From assembly GCA_964431385.1 (NCBI GenBank), contig CAYSJM010000058.1, positions 1 through 21,033 of the forward strand: 21,033 nt of DNA, written 5' to 3'. The position numbers were made by a program, and so were the translations under genes. Shown here piece after piece: positions 14,881 through 21,033 of this stretch. Source of the DNA: UTCHB3 sp964431385 (GTDB lineage Bacteria > Bacteroidota > Ignavibacteria > Ignavibacteriales > Ignavibacteriaceae). The notes beneath the pieces were generated by a model. That model was given only the letters and a program-made list of their open reading frames with translations, did no database searches and was not told the DNA's origin. Each line of letters opens with the position of its first letter. The stretch's first letter is position 1.

Positions 14881-16248
14881 TTACTCCGTCAATCTTGGTT
14901 TTTCGCTGAGATCAAGTTCCAATACATGTTCATCGGGACCGTGTTTTATTTTTTTATCAAGCAGATAGAGAAAAACAACAAACAGTACTGCATATATCAA
15001 AGTAAAAAGAACGAGTGAAAAGATAATATGTTCGGATTTTACAACTTTTGACAAGCCGTCTGAGGTTTTGAGCAAGCCGTAAACTATCCAGGGTTGCCTC
15101 CCAATTTCGGCTGTGTACCAACCAAGTTGATTGGCAATCTGAGGCAACAGGACCGAAACAACCAGAACTTTGAGCCACAAAATCGAAGTGAACAGTTTTC
15201 CCCGCCAAAGCAGGAATAGAGAGATGAGAACAAGACCAATCAGAGTAAACCCGATAGCCACCATTGTATGATATGTCTGAAAAGTCATTTGAACAGGGGG
15301 TGTCTCGCCTTTAGGGAAGCTGTCGAGCCCTCTTATCGGAGTCCTGGTATCACCATGTATCAAAAAACTTAACATCCCGGGAATTGCCACGCCTGTTACT
15401 TTTTTCTCTTTTTCATTCACCAACCCAAACAAATAAAGGTCTCCGGGAGCAAGCGAATCATAGTGAGCTTCAAATGCTGCAAGTTTTGCAGGTTGATTTT
15501 TTGCAACTCCTGATGCACTTGAGTGACCGGTAAAAAGTTGAAAAAATACAGCCACAAAAGCAACAGAAAGTCCAATTTTTAAACCTGCCTTTGCAATATC
15601 TTCATGCCTGTTTTTAATGAGATAATAAGCACTGACAGAAATAACGAGAAATGCACCTGCAAGGAATGAACCGCCGAGTGTGTGGGAAAGTCGATCGACA
15701 CTCGATGGATTAAAAACCATTGCCCAAAAATCGGTAATCTCCGCTCTTGCAACACCTCCATTTTCTACAATGTGGTAGCCGGCAGGGGTTTGTTGCCATG
15801 AGTTTGCCACCACTATCCATACCGCACTGAGCATCGAACCGAGAGAAACCATGCATGTTGAAAAGAAATGAACTCTTGGACTCACTCTGTTCCAACCAAA
15901 AAGAAGTATAGCCAAGAACCCCGATTCAAGGAAAAAAGCAAATATCCCCTCGGCTGCCAGAGCACTTCCGAAGATATCACCCACAAATCGCGAATAGGTT
16001 GACCAGTTAGTGCCAAACTCAAATTCCATCACAATTCCCGTGGCAACTCCCATGGCAAAGGTGAGAGCGAATATTTTTACCCAAAATTTCGTCATTACCT
16101 CATACATCTTATTCCCTGTTTTAAGATAGAGTCCCTCCATAATAACAAGGATAATCCCCAAACCAATACTCAGAGGGGGATAGATATAGTGAAAGGAGAT
16201 TGTGAAGGCAAATTGAAGACGAGCCCAAAGCTCTGTTGTCATTTCCAT
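14881..16248 (-). CDS. cydA: Cytochrome bd oxidase subunit I, short Q-loop type
   Basis: CydA binds all three haems and the quinol. Haem ligands visible by alignment are His20 (ISFHYIYPP), His189 (LSHTLGGSF) and Met329 (TYHTMVAIGF); conserved acidic residues Glu100 and Glu108 sit in AAEGIFAFFLES. The quinol-binding region has QPAKLAAFEAHY (252-263), and the C-terminal signature GWYTAEIGRQPW (376-387) is present. At 455 aa it has the short Q-loop, unlike the 522-aa Escherichia coli enzyme. It is the first gene of a cydAB pair that precedes the fusion ATPase/kinase gene. A 76-bp gap separates it from the upstream glycosyltransferase gene. The ATG is followed by a second in-frame ATG two codons later; neither has a clear ribosome binding site. 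Confidence 0.96.
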   Translation of the reverse strand: MEMTTELWARLQFAFTISFHYIYPPLSIGLGIILVIMEGLYLKTGNKMYEVMTKFWVKIFALTFAMGVATGIVMEFEFGTNWSTYSRFVGDIFGSALAAEGIFAFFLESGFLAILLFGWNRVSPRVHFFSTCMVSLGSMLSAVWIVVANSWQQTPAGYHIVENGGVARAEITDFWAMVFNPSSVDRLSHTLGGSFLAGAFLVISVSAYYLIKNRHEDIAKAGLKIGLSVAFVAVFFQLFTGHSSASGVAKNQPAKLAAFEAHYDSLAPGDLYLFGLVNEKEKKVTGVAIPGMLSFLIHGDTRTPIRGLDSFPKGETPPVQMTFQTYHTMVAIGFTLIGLVLISLFLLWRGKLFTSILWLKVLVVSVLLPQIANQLGWYTAEIGRQPWIVYGLLKTSDGLSKVVKSEHIIFSLVLFTLIYAVLFVVFLYLLDKKIKHGPDEHVLELDLSEKPRLTE

Positions 16249-16324
16249 GCGGGTATTGTGGCTTAATTATTAAAAAAACAATTGACTTAAACTTATCTCA
16301 AGTATAATAAATTCAGACTTATTA

Positions 16325-17407
16325 TCACCTTGCTCTGAGAATCTGTGAGGCGAGAGTATAAACATCTTCAACCGTAATAAGATTGATATCCTCCCCCTTC
16401 CACAGATAATGTTTATTGTCTCCGAGAGGTGCCCACAATCGGGGGTCGGTCGGTCCAAAAAGAGAAATTGCCGGGGTATCTGTGGCTGCAACCACATGCA
16501 TCGGTCCCGTGTCATTTGAAATGAAAAGATCAGACTTTTGTATCAGCGATTTGAGCAGAGGCATACCGGGAAGATCGAAGACAAGAAAGTTAATCTGAGT
16601 GTTTGCACGGATAATCTCGACAAGCTCCCTGTCGCCCTCACCTCCCTGAGTAAGATAAATTCGGGCATTAAAATCGTTCGAAATCTGTTCCAATAACTTT
16701 AAAAAATTATAAATATCCCATCTGTTCTGCAGTTTCCCCGCACCAACATGGATGCCAACAAGAGGAGTCGAACTGTCGCCGGGGAAGAATTTAATAAATT
16801 CATCAGAGGTTGTTTCATCCTCGAGATCAGAATCGATTACGAGTCTTTTATTTTTCGTTCCAATTCCAAATGGTGTAACTATATCGATATTCCGCTGTGT
16901 TACATGAGTTTCCGGTCGCTCTCTCCAATCGAGTTCCACCCTTCTGTCAAAGAAGTAGGCACTCGAATTGATCTTCCCGTCCAACGATGCGGGTCCAATT
17001 CTCACCCTTGAGTTTGAAAGTCGTGCCAACAAATTGCTTGTAAAAGAGAGTGAAGTAACGGAAGGAACAATAACAAGATCGTACCTCGATTTTAGCAGAG
17101 CCCGCAACTCCTTGAAGTAGGCGAGATGAAGAAGCTTTGATTTATCGAAAACAAAAAGGTTATCGATGAGTGAGTTTTTTCTGAGGGCTTTATGATTAGC
17201 GGGGCTAACTATTACCGATATCGTCGCGTGAGGGTACTTCTCTTTAAGTGCTGTAAAAAGGGGAGTGGAAATAAGCAGATCACCGAGCTGGTTGTGTTGT
17301 CTGACAACGAGAATGGATGAAACTGGACCGAGTTCCGTGCTTTTATTCTCCTCTACCCCAAGGGAAAATCTAAAAAACCCGTTAAGGAGTTGTTTACCAA
17401 TACTCAA
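16325..17407 (-). CDS. GT9-family glycosyltransferase (heptosyltransferase-like)
   Basis: This 360-aa protein belongs to glycosyltransferase family 9 (PF01075), cytoplasmic GT-B enzymes such as WaaC/WaaF/WaaQ that add heptose or a related sugar to the lipopolysaccharide core. The N-terminal domain starts with ILVVRQHNQLGDLLISTP (32-49), the acceptor-domain signature. The C-terminal nucleotide-sugar domain has GIHVGAG, a GGEGDRELVE segment and SNDTGPMHVVAA (297-308), the family's donor-binding motif, followed by SLFGPTDPRLWAP. The only in-frame start before this core is TTG at 17407, without a ribosome binding site. It begins 10 bases after the T-run of the prfC terminator. An ATG at 17427-17425 is in another frame and would join this gene only if the seven-T run gained one base. 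The start is therefore uncertain, although the family call is firm. Confidence 0.9.
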   Translation of the reverse strand: MSIGKQLLNGFFRFSLGVEENKSTELGPVSSILVVRQHNQLGDLLISTPLFTALKEKYPHATISVIVSPANHKALRKNSLIDNLFVFDKSKLLHLAYFKELRALLKSRYDLVIVPSVTSLSFTSNLLARLSNSRVRIGPASLDGKINSSAYFFDRRVELDWRERPETHVTQRNIDIVTPFGIGTKNKRLVIDSDLEDETTSDEFIKFFPGDSSTPLVGIHVGAGKLQNRWDIYNFLKLLEQISNDFNARIYLTQGGEGDRELVEIIRANTQINFLVFDLPGMPLLKSLIQKSDLFISNDTGPMHVVAATDTPAISLFGPTDPRLWAPLGDNKHYLWKGEDINLITVEDVYTLASQILRAR

Positions 17408-17417
17408 AGATTGCTCG

Positions 17418-17459
17418 AAAAAAACATGAGGCTCTCAAATAATTAAATCAGGAGCCTCA
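17418..17459 (-). terminator. Intrinsic terminator of prfC, abutting the next gene
   Basis: On the minus strand TGAGGCTC (17459-17452) pairs with GAGCCTCA (17434-17427), followed by TG and seven T (17424-17418). It lies 27 bp after the prfC stop. The same bases include an ATG and a T-run just before the TTG start of the glycosyltransferase gene, so termination here would leave almost no room for a separate promoter of that gene. Confidence 0.8.
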
Positions 17460-17486
17460 AGTTACTAAAAAAGATGGTCTTTTTCT

Positions 17487-19100
17487 TTAAGCAATCTTTT
17501 CCATCTCAACGGTCTCGGGGTTGTGTTCCACGCTAAAGAGGAACTGAGCTTTGGGATTTTTATCTTTTGCCAACTCGAGTTGGTAAACAGATTCAGCCAA
17601 AAAAGTGAGGTTGTTATGTTTATCACGAAATAGATTGTGGGAACGGAGTCTTATTAATTCTGAAATGTCTTCCATCGAATTATATTTCACCCAGCATGCT
17701 CTGTAATAATTTAATGGTCTGAATCTACAATCAGCACCATATTCATTAATCAAACGATATTGTATTACATCAAATTGAAGTTCGCCAACAGTTCCGACAA
17801 CTTTTCTGTTTGTTGAAGATTGAAGAAATACCTGTGCCAATCCTTCATCAGTTAACTGAAGAATTCCTTTCTCCAATTGTTTCGATTTTAACGGATCATT
17901 TAGTACCAGTTCCTTGAAAATTTCAGGAGAGAAAGATGGAATCCCCTTGAACATAAACTTTTCACCTTCTGTCAGTGTATCACCAATCTTAAAGATACCC
18001 GAATCATACAAACCGATAACATCACCGGGAAATGCTTCTTCGATAAGATTTTTGTCCTGAGCCATAAATGTTGCCGGATTTGCAAATCTGATGTTCCGGT
18101 CGAGTCGTACATGATGATAAAACTTGTTTCTTTCAAATTTGCCGGAACAGACACGAAGAAATGCTATTCTGTCTCTGTGTTTTGGATCGAGATTGGCGTG
18201 AATCTTGAACACAAAACCTGAAAAATTACTGTTATCGGGCTCTATTATCCCTTTTGTTGAATCCCTGTGTCGAGGATCGGGTGCAATCTTGATGAATGTA
18301 TCAAGAAGCTCTCTAACTCCAAAATTGTTTAATGCACTCCCAAAAAAGACGGGTGCCATAGAACCGTCGAGATATTCATCAACATTAAAATCACCATAAA
18401 CACCATTTATTAAATCGAGCTCATGGTCTAATTTTTCAGCTTCATTTCCAAAAAGTTTTACAAATTCGGGATCACGGGGACCGGAGAATGTCTCCACATC
18501 CTTTTCAACAGTTTGCTTGTTTGCACTAAAAAAGTTGAATGTGTTCTCAAAAATGTTGTAAACACCTTTAAAACCTTTTCCCATTCCAAGCGGCCAACTC
18601 AGAGGTCTCACTCTGATATCAAGTTTGGCTTCTATTTCATCAAGCAACTCAACGGGATCTCTTCCTTCACGATCAAGTTTATTAATGAAAACTATCACCG
18701 GAGTTTCCCTCATTCTACAAACTTTCATCAACTTTTCAGTTTGCTCTTCAACTCCTTTTACACAATCTATAACGAGAATCACGCTGTCAACAGCAGTAAG
18801 TGTGCGGTAGGTATCTTCAGCAAAATCTTTGTGACCGGGGGTATCAAGCAGATTGATTTTCTCCCCTTTATAGCTAAAATTCATAACGGAAGTGGTCACA
18901 GAGATTCCACGCTGTTTTTCGATCTCCAGAAAGTCGGAAGTGGCGGTTTTTTTTATTTTATTCGATTTTACTGCTCCTGCCACTTGAATGGCGCCGCCAA
19001 AGAGGAGGAGTTTCTCGGTTAAAGTCGTTTTCCCCGCATCGGGGTGACTGATAATTGCGAATGTTTTTCTGCTGTTTATCTTCTTTGATATGCTTGTCAT
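17487..19100 (-). CDS. prfC: Peptide chain release factor 3
   Basis: RF3 is a translational GTPase that recycles RF1/RF2 from the ribosome after peptide release. The 537-aa protein has the expected length and all GTPase motifs: P-loop HPDAGKT (19-25), switch region QRGISVT, DTPGHKDF (86-93) and NKLD (140-143). The subfamily features KIKKTATSDFLEIEKQRG and FINKLDREGRDPVELLDEIE (in two parts) separate it from EF-G and from tetracycline ribosomal protection proteins, as do the C-terminal VGTVGELQFDV and the YRACWVKY stretch. The start ATG lies in an AT-rich leader without a clear ribosome binding site. It is probably transcribed alone, since a terminator follows and the upstream neighbour is divergent. 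Confidence 0.97.
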   Translation of the reverse strand: MTSISKKINSRKTFAIISHPDAGKTTLTEKLLLFGGAIQVAGAVKSNKIKKTATSDFLEIEKQRGISVTTSVMNFSYKGEKINLLDTPGHKDFAEDTYRTLTAVDSVILVIDCVKGVEEQTEKLMKVCRMRETPVIVFINKLDREGRDPVELLDEIEAKLDIRVRPLSWPLGMGKGFKGVYNIFENTFNFFSANKQTVEKDVETFSGPRDPEFVKLFGNEAEKLDHELDLINGVYGDFNVDEYLDGSMAPVFFGSALNNFGVRELLDTFIKIAPDPRHRDSTKGIIEPDNSNFSGFVFKIHANLDPKHRDRIAFLRVCSGKFERNKFYHHVRLDRNIRFANPATFMAQDKNLIEEAFPGDVIGLYDSGIFKIGDTLTEGEKFMFKGIPSFSPEIFKELVLNDPLKSKQLEKGILQLTDEGLAQVFLQSSTNRKVVGTVGELQFDVIQYRLINEYGADCRFRPLNYYRACWVKYNSMEDISELIRLRSHNLFRDKHNNLTFLAESVYQLELAKDKNPKAQFLFSVEHNPETVEMEKIA

Positions 19101-19409
19101 GGTTCAATTTTATATTGCTAAAAAGGGATCAATTAGAATTTTAATAAAAAGAGGAGGCTGCGCAGCCGGATTCTCAAATTGGAGTGGAGTCGTGGAAATT
19201 TTTATAAAACATCTTCAAATATAACAATTTACAAGGAATTTGAAGTCAGGGATTTATAAGGTCGGAAGACTAATCCTGCTCAAGAGAGAACATTGTTTTA
19301 GAATATTTTAACTTTTTGCCTGACCCGAGTGCCACTACTTTTTTAGGTGAACCATTATTTTTATATTTAATTTTGTCATATTTCGGAACAGCAATTTAAA
19401 AGATTTTAG
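19101..19409. other. Divergent intergenic region between prfC and the ATPase gene
   Basis: This 309-bp AT-rich region must hold the promoters for prfC (minus) and for the AAA-ATPase-like gene (plus). I see a TATAAA 9 bases upstream of the prfC ATG on the minus strand, without a convincing -35 partner at normal spacing, and the perfect 12-bp palindrome at 19156-19167. A GC-richer island, TGACCCGAGTGCCACT (19320-19335), stands out but has no inverted partner. No reading frame of interest and no RNA gene are visible. Confidence 0.45.
19156..19167. repeat. Perfect 12-bp palindrome GGCTGCGCAGCC
   Basis: GGCTGCGCAGCC is fully self-complementary and stands out as GC-rich in an AT-rich region. On the minus strand it is followed by TCCTCTTTTTATT, so it could act as a short hairpin or attenuator in the prfC leader. 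It could instead be a protein-binding site or an interspersed genomic repeat. Confidence 0.5.
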
Positions 19410-20951
19410 ATGAAACGACTTCCCCTCGGAATTCAGACATTTCCGCAGATTATCGAAGAGAATATGGTGTATGTTGACAAGTCAGACTACATTTCACGAC
19501 TTGTTACGAACTATAAATATGTGTTTCTTTCGAGACCCCGACGATTTGGAAAGTCCCTTTTTCTCTCCACTCTCGATTCATTCTTTAACGGTCGCTCTGA
19601 ACTTTTTCAGGGATTGGCTATACAAGAAAAACTGAATGGAACACCCAACTCGTTTCCCGTAATCAAACTCGATTTTTCGGCATTTTCATCAGATGAAACT
19701 TCGGTACTTGTGCATTCAATCAAAAAAACTCTAATGGATTACGGCGAGCAATATTCTCTCGACATGAGCGGCCTTATAGAGCATGAATATCTCCCCACAC
19801 TAATCAGGGGTATATATAAAAATACCGGTAAGCGAGTAGTGATCCTGGTTGATGAGTATGATAAACCAATTGTGGACTTTCTGGATAAGCCTGAAATTGC
19901 TGAAGGAAACAGAGAGGTGCTCAGAAGGTTTTATTCCACGATTAAATCGCTCGATGATTGTATAAATTTCATGTTTATTACGGGGGTTACCAGATTTTCC
20001 AAAGTATCGCTTTTTTCGGGCTTGAACCAAATTACTGATATCTCGTTGCTTAACGAGTTCGCAGGCATCTGCGGTTACACACAATCTGAGCTGGAGCTAC
20101 ATTTTGATGACCGGATAGACCGACTTTCGGTACAACACAATACCAATAGAGATACTATTTCCATTAACATCAGGAAATGGTACAATGGCTATAGCTGGGA
20201 TGGTGAGTTAAGGGTATATAATCCGGTGTCAATCTTAAATCTCTTTAACTCCGGCAATTTTGGGAATTTTTGGTATCAGACGGGAACCCCTAATTTTCTC
20301 GCAAAATTTGTGCAGAAAGAAAAGTTCGATATAACAGAAAGAACCAATCTTCTTGCCACCCCCGATTCGTTCGATTCAGAAGATCTATCATCCATAAACT
20401 TCAAGAGCTTTCTTTTCCAAACAGGGTATCTGACGATCAAAGAGAAAAAAATGATCGATTTAAGAGGATATTATGAACTCGGTTTACCTAATCTGGAAGT
20501 GGAAGAATCATTTTATAAATATCTCTTCTCAAGTATGACAGATCTTGATTCGGATGTAACCGGGATTTATGCAGGCGAAATGAAAGTTGCATTGCGAAAA
20601 GGAGATTACGAAACTTTTACTCACCATATTCGGCATCTTTTTGCGAGGATTCCTTCAAATCTCTATATAGCAGAGGAAAGATATTTCCACTCCCTCTTTA
20701 TTATGATAGCAACACTTACAGGAATAGAGACTGATTCTGAAGTGAATACCAATATTGGAAGAATTGATGGTGTGCTTGAGTTTGAAGACAAAGTATATCT
20801 GCTTGAATTCAAATTTAATAAAACCGCTGAAGCAGCCATCGATCAGATTGTTAAAAAGAAATATTTCGAAAGATTCACAGGTAAACAGGTGGTATTCATC
20901 GGAATGAATTTCACACGGGAAAATATTGACATTTCTTTCGTAGAAAAATAA
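19410..20951 (+). CDS. AAA-ATPase-like / PD-(D/E)XK nuclease-superfamily protein
   Basis: A 513-aa protein of the family with an N-terminal AAA-ATPase-like domain (PF09820 type) and a C-terminal PD-(D/E)XK nuclease-like domain (PF08011 type), common in many copies in Bacteroidota and gut or anaerobic bacteria. The N terminus has LPLGIQTFPQIIEEN and YVDKSDYI, then the Walker A-like SRPRRFGKSLFLST (41-54; GKS 47-49) and Walker B VVILVDEYDKPI (143-154). The arm FITGVTRFSK and the KWYNGYSWDG motif are typical. At the C terminus Asp453 (GRIDGVLEF) and Glu466-Phe-Lys468 (LLEFKF) complete the nuclease signature, with Gln479 after it. All expected catalytic residues are present, so it looks functional. 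Its role is not established; defence or mobile-element associations have been suggested for related proteins. It is encoded alone, divergent from prfC, and has no obvious ribosome binding site. Confidence 0.88.
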   Translation: MKRLPLGIQTFPQIIEENMVYVDKSDYISRLVTNYKYVFLSRPRRFGKSLFLSTLDSFFNGRSELFQGLAIQEKLNGTPNSFPVIKLDFSAFSSDETSVLVHSIKKTLMDYGEQYSLDMSGLIEHEYLPTLIRGIYKNTGKRVVILVDEYDKPIVDFLDKPEIAEGNREVLRRFYSTIKSLDDCINFMFITGVTRFSKVSLFSGLNQITDISLLNEFAGICGYTQSELELHFDDRIDRLSVQHNTNRDTISINIRKWYNGYSWDGELRVYNPVSILNLFNSGNFGNFWYQTGTPNFLAKFVQKEKFDITERTNLLATPDSFDSEDLSSINFKSFLFQTGYLTIKEKKMIDLRGYYELGLPNLEVEESFYKYLFSSMTDLDSDVTGIYAGEMKVALRKGDYETFTHHIRHLFARIPSNLYIAEERYFHSLFIMIATLTGIETDSEVNTNIGRIDGVLEFEDKVYLLEFKFNKTAEAAIDQIVKKKYFERFTGKQVVFIGMNFTRENIDISFVEK

Positions 20952-20957
20952 TTCCCC

Positions 20958-20985
20958 TTGACATAACAGAAAATTCTGATATTTT
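20958..20985 (+). promoter_or_regulatory. Sigma70-like promoter before the His-rich leader
   Basis: TTGACA (20958-20963) and TATTTT (20980-20985) are separated by 16 bp. Transcription would begin at about 20991-20993, at or next to the ATG at 20992, so the message would be nearly leaderless. It lies directly after the stop of the ATPase-like gene. Confidence 0.45.
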
Positions 20986-20991
20986 TACAAC

Positions 20992-21033
20992 ATGATTTTT
21001 GAAAACTTAACCAACATTCATCACCATCATCAT
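20992..21033 (+). CDS. Possible histidine-operon leader peptide (runs off the window)
   Basis: An ATG opens a frame encoding MIFENLTNI followed by five consecutive His codons (CAT CAC CAT CAT CAT), which reach the last base of the window. Runs of His codons near the start of a short peptide are the hallmark of his-operon attenuator leader peptides such as HisL of enterobacteria, where stalling of the ribosome at low charged tRNA-His controls a downstream terminator. A promoter-like sequence lies immediately upstream. No Shine-Dalgarno sequence is visible. The stop codon, attenuator hairpins and his genes would be outside the window, so it could also be an ordinary protein with a His-rich N terminus. 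Confidence 0.45.
   Translation, partial: MIFENLTNIHHHHH

Noticed and set aside
16282..16301. TTGA...TCAA dyad upstream of cydA as an FNR/CRP-type site
   Set aside because: The half-sites are 12 bases apart instead of about 6, and the flanking symmetry is poor.
18513..19022. 169-codon open frame on the plus strand
   Set aside because: It lies antisense inside prfC, whose GTPase motifs are intact in the other direction. The translation has no recognisable motif and no ribosome binding site.

Overview
The window looks like chromosomal DNA from a free-living, AT-rich bacterium of the Bacteroidota/Chlorobiota/Ignavibacteriota kind. This is inferred from protein families only: an acyl-CoA dehydrogenase with a long C-terminal extension, an AAA-ATPase-like/PD-(D/E)XK protein, a DUF6577-type AbiEi antitoxin, an Rcp1-type response regulator, and mixed use of Shine-Dalgarno and AT-rich start regions. 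There are no rRNA or tRNA genes, no complete insertion sequence and no CRISPR array.

Left part (1-4240). The 3' end of an acyl-CoA dehydrogenase gene is followed by a 69-aa hypothetical protein. Directly after its stop codon lies an array of twelve 8-bp units that changes orientation part-way. Next comes a methionine gamma-lyase-like PLP enzyme with a strong terminator hairpin. Facing it on the minus strand are a short DprA homologue and a MmcQ/YjbR-family protein.

Defence cassette (4268-6187). A two-gene AbiE-type (type IV) toxin-antitoxin operon on the minus strand is bracketed by two identical 44-bp direct repeats. Each repeat is a 13-bp perfect palindrome with a 15-bp asymmetric spacer. 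One copy sits in the promoter region and the other lies 1 bp beyond the toxin stop codon.

Central part (6244-16248, all minus strand). Read in the direction of transcription: cydA and cydB (cytochrome bd oxidase), a 1532-aa fusion protein, an Rcp1-like single-domain response regulator, a REC-PAS-HisKA-HATPase-REC hybrid kinase, and a small membrane protein. The fusion is the highlight. A complete Cu(I) P1B-type ATPase (CopA/RAN1-like) is followed in one reading frame by one extra membrane helix, a three-helix ETR1-type ethylene-binding domain that keeps the copper ligands Cys and His, a coiled coil, two PAS domains and a histidine kinase core. In plants the Cu-ATPase RAN1 supplies the copper that ETR1 needs to bind ethylene, so here the presumed copper donor and the copper-dependent receptor are one polypeptide. 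The downstream response regulator is a plausible output.

Right part (16325-21033). A GT9 heptosyltransferase-like gene and prfC (release factor 3) lie on the minus strand, with the prfC terminator running into the start of the glycosyltransferase gene. On the plus strand is an AAA-ATPase-like/PD-(D/E)XK protein. At the very end a promoter-like sequence is followed by a start codon and a reading frame that leaves the window in five consecutive His codons, as expected for the leader peptide of a histidine biosynthesis operon.
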